A stretch of DNA of 39,868 bases from Lysobacteraceae bacterium (GCA_028871555.1 JAGWNA010000024.1:1-39868), one strand, 5' to 3'. Counted from the first letter of the stretch, positions 27,894 through 36,353 are shown. The notes: generated by a model not told the origin, from the sequence alone. Translations and numbers: made by a program.

Positions 27894-28679
27894 TCAGTTG
27901 CGCATCAGCCAGCCGGCGACCCTTGCCGAGACCCGGCGCGGCATCAGCCGCGTCGAGTGCGCCATCAGCGCGTTGAATGCGCCGGTGACGATCCCGCTGC
28001 GTCCCGCCAGCATCGCGTCGATGCCGCGCCGGGCCACATCGGGCGCCTGCATCCGGGTCAACCGCTGATACCCGGTGACACGCTGGCCGGAGACCTCCAG
28101 GAACTGCGTGGCGGTGACGCCGGGCGAGACCACGGTACAGCGCACGCCGCTGCCGCGCAGCTCCGCGTCCAGCGCGTAGGAGAACTCCAGCACATAGCTC
28201 TTCGCCGCCGCATAGGCGGCGTATGTCGGCGTGGGCTGGAACGCGCCGGTGGACGCTACCTGCAGCACGCGCCCGAAGCCGCGTGCACGCATGCCCGGCA
28301 CGAACAGCCGGGTCAGATGGGTCAGCGCCACCACGTCGACCGCGAGCATCGCGTCCAGCCGTGTCCAGTCGGTGTCGGCAAATGCGCCGAACACGCCGAA
28401 GCCTGCGTTGTTGACCAGTACATCGACCGCGATGCCTTCCGCGGCAAGACCCGCGGCCAGCATTGCGCGCGCCGCCGGGTCGGCCAGATCGGCCGGGCGC
28501 ACGTGCACGGTCGCCCCGGCGGTGCGCAGTTCGGTTGCCAGTTGCTGCATCGGTGCCTCGCTGCGCGCCACCAGCACCAGGGCACAGCCGTGCCGTGCCA
28601 GTTCGCGCGCGAAGGCCACGCCCAGACCGCTGGACGCGCCGGTGACCAGGGCCGTGCGGCCCGCCAGGGTAGTCTTCAT
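27894..28679 (-). CDS. Short-chain dehydrogenase/reductase (SDR family)
   Basis: The 261-residue protein has the classical SDR features: TGASSGLG at 13-20 for NAD(P) binding, an NNAG motif near residue 94, and the catalytic YAAAK with Tyr156 and Lys160. The ATG at 28679 overlaps the stop of the upstream tetR gene by 4 bp (ATGA), so the two are translationally coupled in one operon. The SDR is therefore probably the gene controlled by the TetR repressor. The substrate is unknown. Confidence 0.92.
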   Translation of the reverse strand: MKTTLAGRTALVTGASSGLGVAFARELARHGCALVLVARSEAPMQQLATELRTAGATVHVRPADLADPAARAMLAAGLAAEGIAVDVLVNNAGFGVFGAFADTDWTRLDAMLAVDVVALTHLTRLFVPGMRARGFGRVLQVASTGAFQPTPTYAAYAAAKSYVLEFSYALDAELRGSGVRCTVVSPGVTATQFLEVSGQRVTGYQRLTRMQAPDVARRGIDAMLAGRSGIVTGAFNALMAHSTRLMPRRVSARVAGWLMRN

Positions 28680-29359
28680 GAAAGTGTCTCCGTCTTGCCC
28701 TGCAGGCCATGCACCACCGCCGCCAGCAGGGCGCGCATTTCGGTGGCGAAATCGATCAGCAAACCGGCCAGTTCGGCATCGGCCTCGACCGCCGCACGCA
28801 GCGGCGCCGCCGGTGCCGCCATCTGCGCCAGCCCGGGCACGATCGCCTGCAGCCACAGCAGCAGCCGGCTGCCCGCGCCCCCGGGCAATTGCAGCGCCCG
28901 CTCCAGCGCGATACCACTGCGTTCGACCCGCTGCGCCAGCCGGCGCTTGAAGGCCAGCGTTTCCGGCAACGGCACGTTCTGTTCCAGCACCCCATGCAGC
29001 AGCGCGACCAGCCGCAGGAACAGCGGCCGCGCCGCCAGCTCGCGCGTGATCCAGTCAGCCCAGCCCGGCGCGGTCAGGCCCGGTCGGCGCAACCGCGCAT
29101 CGAGCGCGTCGAACCAGGCGGCGTAGTGCTCATCCAGCAGGCTCAGGAACAAGGCCTCGCGGGTGGGGAAATACAGGTAGAGCGTGCCCTTGGCGACGCC
29201 GGCTGCCGTGGCGACGCTGCTCATCGTGATCGCGTCGTACGGCTGCTGCGCGAGCAGCTGCAATGCCGCCTGGAGGATCTCGCTGCGGCGACGGTCCTTC
29301 AGGTCGGCACTGACCGCGCGGCGACGCTTTCCCTTGAGCTTCGGAGTTTCAATGACCAT
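28676..29359 (-). CDS. TetR/AcrR-family transcriptional regulator
   Basis: The 227-residue protein has an N-terminal TetR helix-turn-helix at about 24-70 (RRRSEILQAALQLL, ITMSSVATAAGVAKGTLYLY, FPTREALFLSLLDEHY) after a basic tail, and a helical ligand-binding domain. Its ATG lies inside a 34-bp palindrome, so it probably represses its own promoter and thus the coupled SDR gene downstream. The ligand is unknown. The monothiol glutaredoxin gene starts divergently 116 bp away, so the palindrome may also affect that promoter. Confidence 0.92.
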   Translation of the reverse strand: MVIETPKLKGKRRRAVSADLKDRRRSEILQAALQLLAQQPYDAITMSSVATAAGVAKGTLYLYFPTREALFLSLLDEHYAAWFDALDARLRRPGLTAPGWADWITRELAARPLFLRLVALLHGVLEQNVPLPETLAFKRRLAQRVERSGIALERALQLPGGAGSRLLLWLQAIVPGLAQMAAPAAPLRAAVEADAELAGLLIDFATEMRALLAAVVHGLQGKTETLS

Positions 29360-29386
29360 GGGTCATTTATAACTGACTCATGGTCA
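29353..29386. promoter_or_regulatory. 34-bp palindromic operator of the tetR-SDR operon
   Basis: Read on the minus strand, the half-sites TGACCATGAGTCAGTTA and TGACCATGGGTCATTTA (the second on the opposite strand) agree at 15 of 17 positions. The palindrome contains the tetR start codon at 29357-29359 and an AT-rich core that could be a -10 element. This size and symmetry fit binding by two TetR-family dimers and blocking of transcription or translation start. Confidence 0.75.
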
Positions 29387-29474
29387 CTTGGCAATGGCGA
29401 TCGGCGCCGATGCGGTTGCAAAAGATCGCTCGCGGTATCATCCGCAATCTCCCTGCCGATCGATGGAACCCGTC

Positions 29475-30404
29475 ATGTCCCTCAATCCCGCCACCCGCGA
29501 ACGCATCCAGGCCCTGCTCACCGAGCATCGCGTGGTGCTGTTCATGAAGGGCAACCGCCAGCAGCCGATGTGCGGCTTCTCGGCCGCCGCCACCAACACG
29601 CTCAACGAGCTGCTGCCCGAGTACCACACGGTGAACGTGCTGGACGATCCGGACATCCGCGAAGGCATCAAGCTCTACGGCGACTGGCCGACGATTCCGC
29701 AGCTCTACGTGGAAGGCGAGCTGGTCGGCGGGTCCGACATCATCCATCAGCTTTACGGCAGCGGCGAGCTGCATGCGCTGTTCGGTCTGCCCGCACCGGA
29801 CCGCACGCCGCCGGTCATCACCATCACCGATGCCGCCGCCGCGGCGATCGCCCAGGGCATGGCCAATGCCCAGGGTCAGGGCGTGGTGCTGCACCTGGAA
29901 ATCGGCCCCGATCACAGCGCCGGCTTCCAGCTCGCGCCGGCCGGTGCGCACGATATCGTGACGCACGCCAACGGCCTGGACGTGCATTTCGATCCGGCCA
30001 GCGCCCAGCGCGCCCGCGGCATCGTGATCGACTGGGTTTCCACCGTGCAGGGCGAAGGCCTGAGCCTGAAATTCCCCGATGCGCAGCAGATCAAGTCGCT
30101 CAGCGTGCAAGAACTGCAGTCGCTGCTGGCCGCCGGCCGCATCACCCTGATCGACGTGCGTCCCGCCCAGGGCCGCGCCCAGGCCGCCCCGCTGGCGCAG
30201 GCGCGGGTGCTGGAAGAGGAAGGCTACGAAAGCCTCGCCGCGCTGCCGAAGGACACGCCGCTGGCCTTCATCTGCCACCACGGCATGTCCAGCCGCGGCA
30301 TCGCCGAGCGCTTCGTCGCGCACGGCTTCGGCAACGTGCACAACGTGGAGGGCGGCATGGACGCCTGGGCCACCGAGATCGATCGGGACGTGCCGCGTTA
30401 CTGA
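29475..30404 (+). CDS. Grx4-type monothiol glutaredoxin fused to IscA-like and rhodanese domains
   Basis: The 309-residue protein has three parts. Residues of about 8-104 are a monothiol glutaredoxin with the CGFS active site at 33-36 (MKGNRQQPMCGFS) and the WPTIPQLYV and GGSDII glutathione-site motifs. Residues of about 113-201 resemble an IscA/HesB Fe-S carrier (ITITDAAAAAI ... GPDHSAGFQL ... VSTVQGEGLSLKFPDA) but have no cysteine. Residues of about 205-309 are a rhodanese domain with an active-site-like Cys267 in CHHGMSSRGI. Grx4 proteins carry and deliver [2Fe-2S] clusters. The ATG at 29475 starts the glutaredoxin; one at 29463 is also in frame. It is cytoplasmic. Confidence 0.93.
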   Translation: MSLNPATRERIQALLTEHRVVLFMKGNRQQPMCGFSAAATNTLNELLPEYHTVNVLDDPDIREGIKLYGDWPTIPQLYVEGELVGGSDIIHQLYGSGELHALFGLPAPDRTPPVITITDAAAAAIAQGMANAQGQGVVLHLEIGPDHSAGFQLAPAGAHDIVTHANGLDVHFDPASAQRARGIVIDWVSTVQGEGLSLKFPDAQQIKSLSVQELQSLLAAGRITLIDVRPAQGRAQAAPLAQARVLEEEGYESLAALPKDTPLAFICHHGMSSRGIAERFVAHGFGNVHNVEGGMDAWATEIDRDVPRY

Positions 30405-30425
30405 GGCATCCGACCTGGGCCGTGG

Positions 30426-30458
30426 GGCGAAAAGCGCCCGCCGATGGTGCTTTTCGCC
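30426..30458. terminator. Hairpin between the Grx4 and hydroxylase genes
   Basis: The arms GGCGAAAAGC (30426-30435) and GCTTTTCGCC (30449-30458) pair perfectly around a 13-nt loop, with A- and T-rich inner halves. It lies between two convergent genes, 21 bp from each stop codon, and probably serves as a shared bidirectional terminator, although a long T-run is missing on both sides. Confidence 0.6.
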
Positions 30459-30478
30459 GACCGCCGTCGCAACCGGTT

Positions 30479-31801
30479 TCAGTCCCTGGCGGCAGGCAAC
30501 TCGCAGGCCTGGTTGAAGTCGCCGATCGCTTCGACCAGATCGGCCACGGCCGCACGCTCCGCTTCGCTCAGGTCGGGATTCCAGCTGTCGAAGATCAGCA
30601 CCACCCGCGTCTCGGCGCTGTCGTTCCAGGCCTCGTGCTCGAAGGTGTCGTCGAAGGTGACGCAGCGCCCTTCCCGCCACACGTGATCCTCCCCGCCCAC
30701 GCGGATGGCGCAATCGGCCGGCACGATCAGCGGCAGGTGGGTCACCAGGCGGGTATTGGTGACCCCGCGATGCGGCAGGATGTGGGTGCCGGGCCGCAGC
30801 ACCGAAAACAGCGTTTCCGGGGCGTGGTCGCGGATGCGCACCAGCGGCATCGCATCGAGCAGGGCGGTGGTCTGCGGGCAGCGCGCGCAATGCTCGTCGT
30901 AGCGATTTCCGTGGCGATAGAAGAAATACGCATCCCATGCAGCCTGCCGATTGCCCGAGGCACCGAGCAGGCCCTGCAGATCCTTTGCCGACTGCTGGCC
31001 GAGGAACGCCTCCAGCTCGGGCTCCTGCGCCAGCAGGGCGAGCAGTTCATCGCGTACCGTGGCGGTGGCGGCCTCCAGCGCATCCAGCCAGGGAAAGCGT
31101 TCGCGCGGGTAGTACGGCTGGCTCGGTATGTCGGGGAAATAGAGAAACTTCGGCAGTTGCCGGGTATCGGGAATGTTGGCCGGCTGCTCCCCCAGATAGA
31201 TCGCCAGGCAGTGTTCAACCCGCACCAGTTCACTGCTGCCGTATCGCTCCCGCAACGGCTCGAGCACCTGGCTGAACAGCTGGCGGCGGCCCGTGTTGGC
31301 GTATTGCATCGCGTACTTGACGACGTCGCGCAGACCCGGCGCCGTCGTGTCGTCGCTCAGCCAGCGGCCCTGCATCTGGGCACTTCGAACGGCAGCGAAG
31401 TAGGCCATCAGCGCTTCCTGGGCCTGCCCCATCTGCTCGAGCACGATACCCAGCCGCAGACGCGCCAGGAACATTCCCGGGGCCAGCTCGAGGCCCCGCC
31501 GCAGGCTGTCGGCAGCCGCGCTGAAATCACCGGTCGCCAGCAGCACCGCACCCAGCTGGTTCAGGATCACCGGATCTTCCGGCCCGGTCCGCTCGGCGGT
31601 CCGCAGCAGTTCCATCGCCCGCACATGTTCCCCACGGGAAAAATGGCGGTTGGCGAGAAACTTCAGTGCCTCCAGATCATCCGGCACCATCCACAGCAGG
31701 CGGGCATAGGATTGCTCGGCCGAATCCGGCTCGTGCCGGTTCAATTGTTCCCGTGCCATGGCACGGTATGCGGAGGGGCTTCCGCCCTGCAGCGTGTTCA
31801 T
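30479..31801 (-). CDS. TPR protein with aspartyl/asparaginyl beta-hydroxylase domain
   Basis: The 440-residue protein has about three TPR-like repeats at 20-140 and an Asp/Asn beta-hydroxylase domain at about 290-420. The iron ligands are likely His344 (ILPHRG) and His389 (DTFEHEAWN); Arg351 and Arg399 are placed to bind 2-oxoglutarate. These Fe(II)/2-oxoglutarate enzymes hydroxylate Asp/Asn side chains or related substrates. No signal peptide is seen, so it is cytoplasmic. It diverges from the TPR sulfotransferase gene at 32014, with 212 bp between the starts. TPR domains in such proteins usually recognise a protein partner. Confidence 0.88.
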   Translation of the reverse strand: MNTLQGGSPSAYRAMAREQLNRHEPDSAEQSYARLLWMVPDDLEALKFLANRHFSRGEHVRAMELLRTAERTGPEDPVILNQLGAVLLATGDFSAAADSLRRGLELAPGMFLARLRLGIVLEQMGQAQEALMAYFAAVRSAQMQGRWLSDDTTAPGLRDVVKYAMQYANTGRRQLFSQVLEPLRERYGSSELVRVEHCLAIYLGEQPANIPDTRQLPKFLYFPDIPSQPYYPRERFPWLDALEAATATVRDELLALLAQEPELEAFLGQQSAKDLQGLLGASGNRQAAWDAYFFYRHGNRYDEHCARCPQTTALLDAMPLVRIRDHAPETLFSVLRPGTHILPHRGVTNTRLVTHLPLIVPADCAIRVGGEDHVWREGRCVTFDDTFEHEAWNDSAETRVVLIFDSWNPDLSEAERAAVADLVEAIGDFNQACELPAARD

Positions 31802-32013
31802 CGGTACGCATCATCCTCGACCCGGGGACACCGGGCTCCCCGGCGTTGCCGTCGTCGGGAGTGACCTGGGAACCTATCGGGCATAATAGACGTTCGTGGT
31901 TTGTGACCACCGGCATGATCCTGCAATACCAGCCCGCGCACCAGCCGCCACCGGGCCGGCACAGCCGCAGGTCAACCGGAACACGGGGCATCGCTGCAAA
32001 CTTCGGAGGGTGG

Positions 32014-33588
32014 ATGACGGCACGACTGCAGGGTTTGACGCAAAGTGCCGCGCAAGGCGTCATGGCCGCCGCGCAGGCGCTGGATGCCGGGCGCGTGGAC
32101 GAAGCCAGCCGTCATCTGGCCGGCGTGGCCGCGACGCATCCCGAGCATCCCGAGGTGCTGCGCATGCAGGCCGGTATCCTGAGCATGCGCGGACAGCACC
32201 CCGATGCCATCCGCACCATGCGCCACGCGCTCGCTTTCCGCCCCGACGATGCGGCGTACCACAACACGCTCGGCACCCTGCTCGGCCAGGCCGGGCAATA
32301 CGATGCGGCCATCGAATCGTTGCGCCGCACCTGCGAACTGCAGCCGGAAATGGCCGTCGCCTGGTACAACCTCGGCGTGATGCTCACCCGCTGCGTGCGC
32401 AACCAGGATGCCGTCGTCGCCCTGCAGCGCGCCGTGACGCTGGCCCCCGACCACATGTCGGCCCGCGCCCTGCTGGCCGACATGCTGCGCATGCGCGGGC
32501 GCGTCGGCGAGGCCGCCGTCGAATATCGCCGGGTACTCATCGAGCAGCCGTGGGCCGGCATGGCCTGGTGGGGGCTGGCGGACATAAGGATCGCCCGCTT
32601 CAGCGCAGACGACATCGCCCGCATGCAGGAGGCCCTGCAGCATCCTGCCGCGGGTGACGACGACCTGATCGCGATCGGCTTCGCGCTGGCCAAGGCGTTC
32701 GACGACACCGGACAATACGCCCGGTCGCTGGCCGCGCTGGCGCAGGCCAATGCGATCGCGCGGCGCCGGCAAAGCTGGAACCGCGACGGCTATTCCACCG
32801 CCGTCAACGCACTCAATGCCACGTTCACCCCGCCGCTCCCCGCCGCCCCGGAAACGCTCGGCAGCAAGGTGATCTTCATCGTCGGCCTGCCGCGTTCGGG
32901 CTCGACCCTGGTCGAGCAGATTCTCGCTACGCATTCCTCCGTGGAAGGCGCCGGCGAGCTGCCCGACCTGCCGCTGGTGCTTGCCGAGGAATCGCGGCGG
33001 CGCAACCAGCCGTTCCCGCGATGGGCCAGCGCGATGCAGCCGGCGGACTGGGAGCGGCTGGGCCGGCGGTACCTGGAACGCACCGCGCATTGGCGCCGCG
33101 AGCGTCCGGTGTTCACCGACAAGCTGCCCAGCAACTGGATCTACACCGGCGCGATCCGCGCCATGCTGCCGGCCGCGCGAATCATCGGCTGCCGCCGCGA
33201 TCCGCTCGAAACCTGCTTCTCATGCTACCGGCAGCGCCTGGACAACAACGAATACGCCCGCGACTTCGACGACCTGGCCAGCTTCTGGCGCGACTTCGAC
33301 CGCAGCCTGCGCCACTGGAGCGCCGTGCATCCGACCCGGGTGCTCGAACATGACTACGAAGCACTGCTGGACGATCCGGCAGGACGCATACGCCAGCTGC
33401 TTGATTTCTGCGGCCTGCCCTTCGAGGAAGCCTGCCTGCGCTTTCACGACAACCCGCGCGAGGTACGCTCGCCCAGTGCCACCCAGGTGCGGCAACCGTT
33501 GCGCAAGGACACCGCGCACACGCCGCGCTACGGCGCCTTGCTCGATCCGCTGCGAGCCGCCCTGGGCATCGCGCCGTGGCGGGGCTGA
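32014..33588 (+). CDS. TPR-containing sulfotransferase, copy 1
   Basis: The 524-residue protein has TPR repeats over about 1-240 (including AWYNLGVMLTR and DHMSARALLADMLR), followed by a sulfotransferase domain from about 285. The 5'-phosphosulfate-binding P-loop is VGLPRSGSTLVEQIL at 290-304. The 3'-phosphate motif lies near IIGCRRDPLETCFSCYR (about 390-407). It would transfer sulfate from PAPS to a hydroxyl, probably on a protein or peptide bound by the TPRs; this is inference from the domain pair. The ATG was chosen for its position after GGAGG (4-nt spacer). The gene is followed by a REPIN and then by a second gene of the same type. Confidence 0.88.
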   Translation: MTARLQGLTQSAAQGVMAAAQALDAGRVDEASRHLAGVAATHPEHPEVLRMQAGILSMRGQHPDAIRTMRHALAFRPDDAAYHNTLGTLLGQAGQYDAAIESLRRTCELQPEMAVAWYNLGVMLTRCVRNQDAVVALQRAVTLAPDHMSARALLADMLRMRGRVGEAAVEYRRVLIEQPWAGMAWWGLADIRIARFSADDIARMQEALQHPAAGDDDLIAIGFALAKAFDDTGQYARSLAALAQANAIARRRQSWNRDGYSTAVNALNATFTPPLPAAPETLGSKVIFIVGLPRSGSTLVEQILATHSSVEGAGELPDLPLVLAEESRRRNQPFPRWASAMQPADWERLGRRYLERTAHWRRERPVFTDKLPSNWIYTGAIRAMLPAARIIGCRRDPLETCFSCYRQRLDNNEYARDFDDLASFWRDFDRSLRHWSAVHPTRVLEHDYEALLDDPAGRIRQLLDFCGLPFEEACLRFHDNPREVRSPSATQVRQPLRKDTAHTPRYGALLDPLRAALGIAPWRG

Positions 33589-33659
33589 CCGGCATGCTGC
33601 CGGTGCCTCTTGCCGTCATCGGCGGCAGGAAGCCCCCGATAACCCGGTTCCCCGCATTC

Positions 33660-33734
33660 GCAGGAGCGCACCCTGTGCGCGAAAACACGGTGCAATCCAG
33701 TGGCGGGGGATTCGCGCACAGGGTGCGCTCCTGC
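33660..33734. repeat. REPIN between the two sulfotransferase genes
   Basis: A CTGT-type REP unit at 33660-33683 and its inverted copy at 33711-33734 form a symmetric REPIN with a 27-bp middle. It lies in the 187-bp gap between two related genes on the same strand. Confidence 0.9.
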
Positions 33735-33775
33735 GCATCAGGGTTCATCGAGATGCCCTGTGGGGCCATTTCGCC

Positions 33776-35407
33776 ATGACACATCCTGTCGCTGGTTCAT
33801 CCCGCAGCGCCCGCGCGCTTCTCGCCTACGACCTGCAGCGGACCCGCGCCGCCCACCCGCAGCAGGCGCTGCTCGACGCGCTTGCGGGCGGCGCCGAGCA
33901 GGACTGGCTGGAATGCGCCCAGGCCCTCGTGCTGCGCCGCGATCCCGCCGCCGCCCTCGCCGTGCTGCACGGCGCGATGGCGGCCTGCCCCGAGTCGTCC
34001 GAGATACGCCTGGCCCTGGCCGGCGCGCTGTTCCAGAACGGCGACGAAGCCGCGGCCGAGTCGCTGCTGCGCAGCCTGCTCGCCGCCGACCCCGGGCATG
34101 CGGCGGCCGCCTTCCTGCTGGCCCGCATGCTCAAGCGGCAAGGCCGCATGCAGGCCCTCGCCACCGCGCTGCGCGCGCTGTTCCGGCACCGGCGCCACGA
34201 CATCGAGCTGGCGATCCAGGCGGTCGAATTGCTCGACGACTGCGGCCGCCAGGCCGATGCCGCCGCCATCTGCGAGGACGAGATCGCGGCCGGCTGCACG
34301 GACCCTCGCCTGCACACCCACGCGGGCGCGCTGCTGTCGCAGCTGGGCCGGTTCGAGCTGGCCCGCCGACGCTATGAATTCGCGCTGGAGCGGACCGACC
34401 AGGCACTCGAATGGCACGTGCCGGCGGGGCTGGCCGAACTGCAGCGCTATGCGGACGAAAGCCATCCCGACTTCGCGAAATTCCGCGCGTACCATCGACG
34501 CACCGACCTCAGCGGACCGGCGCGCGCGTCGCTGCTGTTCGCCATGGGCAAGGCCCTCGACGACATCGCCGAACAGGCGCAGGCGGCGCACTGCCTGCGC
34601 GAGGCCAACGCGATCGTCCACGCCGCCGTGCGCTGGCCGCGCAAGCAGTGGCGGCGCAGCGTCGAGGCCCGCATCGGCCGCCGGCTTCCCCCCGGACAGC
34701 TCGAGGCGACGCCCGGCTGGACACCCGTCTTCATCGTCGGCATGCCGCGCTCGGGCACCACCTTGCTCGCCGAACTGCTGGCGCGTCACCCGCAGGTCTG
34801 CCACCGCGGCGAGCTGACGTGGCTGCCGACGCTGGCGGAACAGATCTCCAATGGCGGCGGCACGTACCGCGAACGCCTCGAACAGGCGCGGGCGGCGTAT
34901 GCGGCGCAACTGCGCCAGGACGACTCGGACGCGCGCTGGTTCATCGACAAGCAGCCGCACAATTTCATGCACGTCGACCTGATCCTGCGCCTGTTTCCGC
35001 ATGCCCGGATCATCGGCTGCCAGCGCAATGCCCGCGACAACGCCCTGTCGCTGTGGATGCAATCCTTCCAGGCCGGCACCCAGGAGTTCGCCTACGACTT
35101 CGCCGACATCGGCACCGTCATCCAGGGATCCCGGCGCCTGATGAAGCACTGGCAGGGACGCTACCCGGCGTCGATCCATGCCGTGCGCTACGAGCAGCTG
35201 GCCGCCGACCCGGCGACCTGCCTCGGCGACCTCTCGACGTGGCTGGAGCTGCCCGCACACGACCTGCTGGCCACGCGCGGCGGCGGCGGACCGATCCGCA
35301 CCGCCAGCCTGTGGCAGGCACGCCAGCCGATCCACACCCGCTCGCTGCAGCGCTGGCGCGCCTACGCCCCCCACGTCCCCGAACTGCTTCAACTGCCCGA
35401 CGATTAG
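33776..35407 (+). CDS. TPR-containing sulfotransferase, copy 2
   Basis: The 543-residue protein has the same design as the previous gene: TPR repeats over about 20-270 and a sulfotransferase domain from about 315. The P-loop is VGMPRSGTTLLAELL at 321-335, and the later IIGCQRNARDNALSLWMQSF corresponds to the 3'-phosphate-binding segment. The two copies differ strongly in sequence, so they are old paralogues with probably different acceptors. No signal peptide is visible. The ATG at 33776 follows a REPIN and has no strong ribosome site. It is the last gene of the sulfotransferase/hydroxylase locus and stands just before the RAYT remnants. Confidence 0.87.
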   Translation: MTHPVAGSSRSARALLAYDLQRTRAAHPQQALLDALAGGAEQDWLECAQALVLRRDPAAALAVLHGAMAACPESSEIRLALAGALFQNGDEAAAESLLRSLLAADPGHAAAAFLLARMLKRQGRMQALATALRALFRHRRHDIELAIQAVELLDDCGRQADAAAICEDEIAAGCTDPRLHTHAGALLSQLGRFELARRRYEFALERTDQALEWHVPAGLAELQRYADESHPDFAKFRAYHRRTDLSGPARASLLFAMGKALDDIAEQAQAAHCLREANAIVHAAVRWPRKQWRRSVEARIGRRLPPGQLEATPGWTPVFIVGMPRSGTTLLAELLARHPQVCHRGELTWLPTLAEQISNGGGTYRERLEQARAAYAAQLRQDDSDARWFIDKQPHNFMHVDLILRLFPHARIIGCQRNARDNALSLWMQSFQAGTQEFAYDFADIGTVIQGSRRLMKHWQGRYPASIHAVRYEQLAADPATCLGDLSTWLELPAHDLLATRGGGGPIRTASLWQARQPIHTRSLQRWRAYAPHVPELLQLPDD

Positions 35408-35410
35408 CGG

Positions 35411-35641
35411 TTAGCCCCTCGACGCGCGCCGCGCAGCGGGCGTCTCCAGCAACAGGTGGTAGTGGTTGTCCATCAGGCACCACGGCCATAGCCGCCACTC
35501 GAAGCGATGCGCGACCCGACCTAGGTTGTCCACGAACGCGGCCCGATCATCGTCGTCGAGAAAGATCGGCTCGCGCGCGTTGCCGCGCGCCATCACGTGA
35601 TAGAGCGCACCCGCAAACTCAAGGCGAAGCGGCCTGGCCAT
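35411..35641 (-). pseudogene. RAYT (REP-associated tyrosine transposase), N-terminal remnant
   Basis: The 76 codons begin MARPLRLEFAGALYHVMARGN and include the HUH-type motif DNHYHLLLETP, the N-terminal half of a Y1 transposase of the REP-associated family. The frame then stops after ARRASRG, far short of the family's usual 200-plus residues, and the nucleophilic tyrosine region is missing. It is a remnant. RAYTs are believed to mobilise REP/REPIN elements, which are abundant in this window. Confidence 0.8.
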
Positions 35642-35712
35642 GCGGGCGACTCTACGCGGCTCGGTTGCAAAAAAAAGACCTGACCCTGCATTGCTGTCAG
35701 TATTTGTCATGT

Positions 35713-35750
35713 GGTTGCATGTGCATTATCATGTAACTGCACATGCAACC
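35713..35750. promoter_or_regulatory. Perfect 13-bp inverted repeat, mazEF operator
   Basis: The arms GGTTGCATGTGCA (35713-35725) and TGCACATGCAACC (35738-35750) are perfect complements around a 12-bp spacer TTATCATGTAAC. The palindrome ends 13 bp before the mazE ATG. A TATCAT sequence in the spacer can serve as a -10 element. Type II antitoxins commonly bind such sites to repress their own operon. Confidence 0.8.
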
Positions 35751-35763
35751 AATGGAGAACACC

Positions 35764-35979
35764 ATGCCTTCAATTCACGAATCAAAGGTGGCACGGCACC
35801 GCGAGCGGATGCGCGCTGCGGGGCTACGACCTGTCCAGTTTTGGGTGCCAGACACACGCTCGCCAGAGTTCGTGGCGCAAGTGGGCAAGCAGTGCCAAAG
35901 CCTGAAGGGCGACCCGGCAGAAGCCGTGGTTTTGCGCTTCACTGAAGAGGCCGCTTCGCACGTTGAGGGCTGGGAGTGA
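35764..35979 (+). CDS. mazE: MazE-family antitoxin (DUF3018 type)
   Basis: The 71-residue protein matches the short MazE-like antitoxin family with DUF3018 features: HRERMRAAGLRPVQFWVPDT followed by RSPEFVAQVGKQC. Its N-terminal part should form the DNA-binding domain and its C-terminal part should bind and inhibit the toxin. GGAG lies 6 nt before the ATG at 35764; an earlier in-frame ATG at 35743 overlaps the operator. The stop overlaps the GTG start of the toxin by 4 bp, so the pair is translationally coupled. Confidence 0.88.
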   Translation: MPSIHESKVARHRERMRAAGLRPVQFWVPDTRSPEFVAQVGKQCQSLKGDPAEAVVLRFTEEAASHVEGWE

Positions 35980-36293
35980 GAGGCGACCTCGTGACGGTTT
36001 CATTGCAGGGCGACTACGGCAAACCACGGGCAGCCTTGATCGTTCAATCAGACTTGCTCACCGACCTGGAGAGCGTCGTGCTGTGCCCGGTGACAAGCGA
36101 CCTGCGCAATGCCGCGTTCCGCGTCACCGTGGAACCGAATCCGGCCAACGGGCTGCGCGCGCTCTCGCAAGTCATGGTGGACAAGCTCTCGACGCTGCCG
36201 CGAACCAAGATCAGCGAACCGTTTGGCCGCCTCGATGATGAACGGATGAAAGCGATAGACAGGGCGCTCCTGCTGGTCGTTGGCGTTATCTGA
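35976..36293 (+). CDS. mazF: MazF/PemK-like mRNA interferase toxin
   Basis: The 105-residue protein is a MazF/PemK-family endoribonuclease: GDLVTVSLQGDYGKPRAALIV at the start, PVTSDLRNAAFRVTV in the middle, LSQVMVDKLSTLPRTKISEP, and PFGRLDDERMKAID near the end. It would cleave mRNA at specific short sequences when free of antitoxin. The start is GTG and overlaps the antitoxin stop codon. The pair sits between two RAYT remnants. Confidence 0.9.
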   Translation: MRGDLVTVSLQGDYGKPRAALIVQSDLLTDLESVVLCPVTSDLRNAAFRVTVEPNPANGLRALSQVMVDKLSTLPRTKISEPFGRLDDERMKAIDRALLLVVGVI

Positions 36294-36353
36294 CGCCAAC
36301 GAAGGCGCGGCCGCTCGCCATGTGGCCGGAAAAATCTGAGATTCCGGCTTGGC

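Noticed and set aside
26854..28710. Long minus-strand frame spanning three genes
   Set aside because: It crosses the end of the phosphoesterase gene, a whole plus-strand gene and the SDR gene in the wrong frame; no motif.
33797..35392. 531-codon open frame opposite the second sulfotransferase gene
   Set aside because: It mirrors a well-supported TPR sulfotransferase gene and has shadow-type composition.
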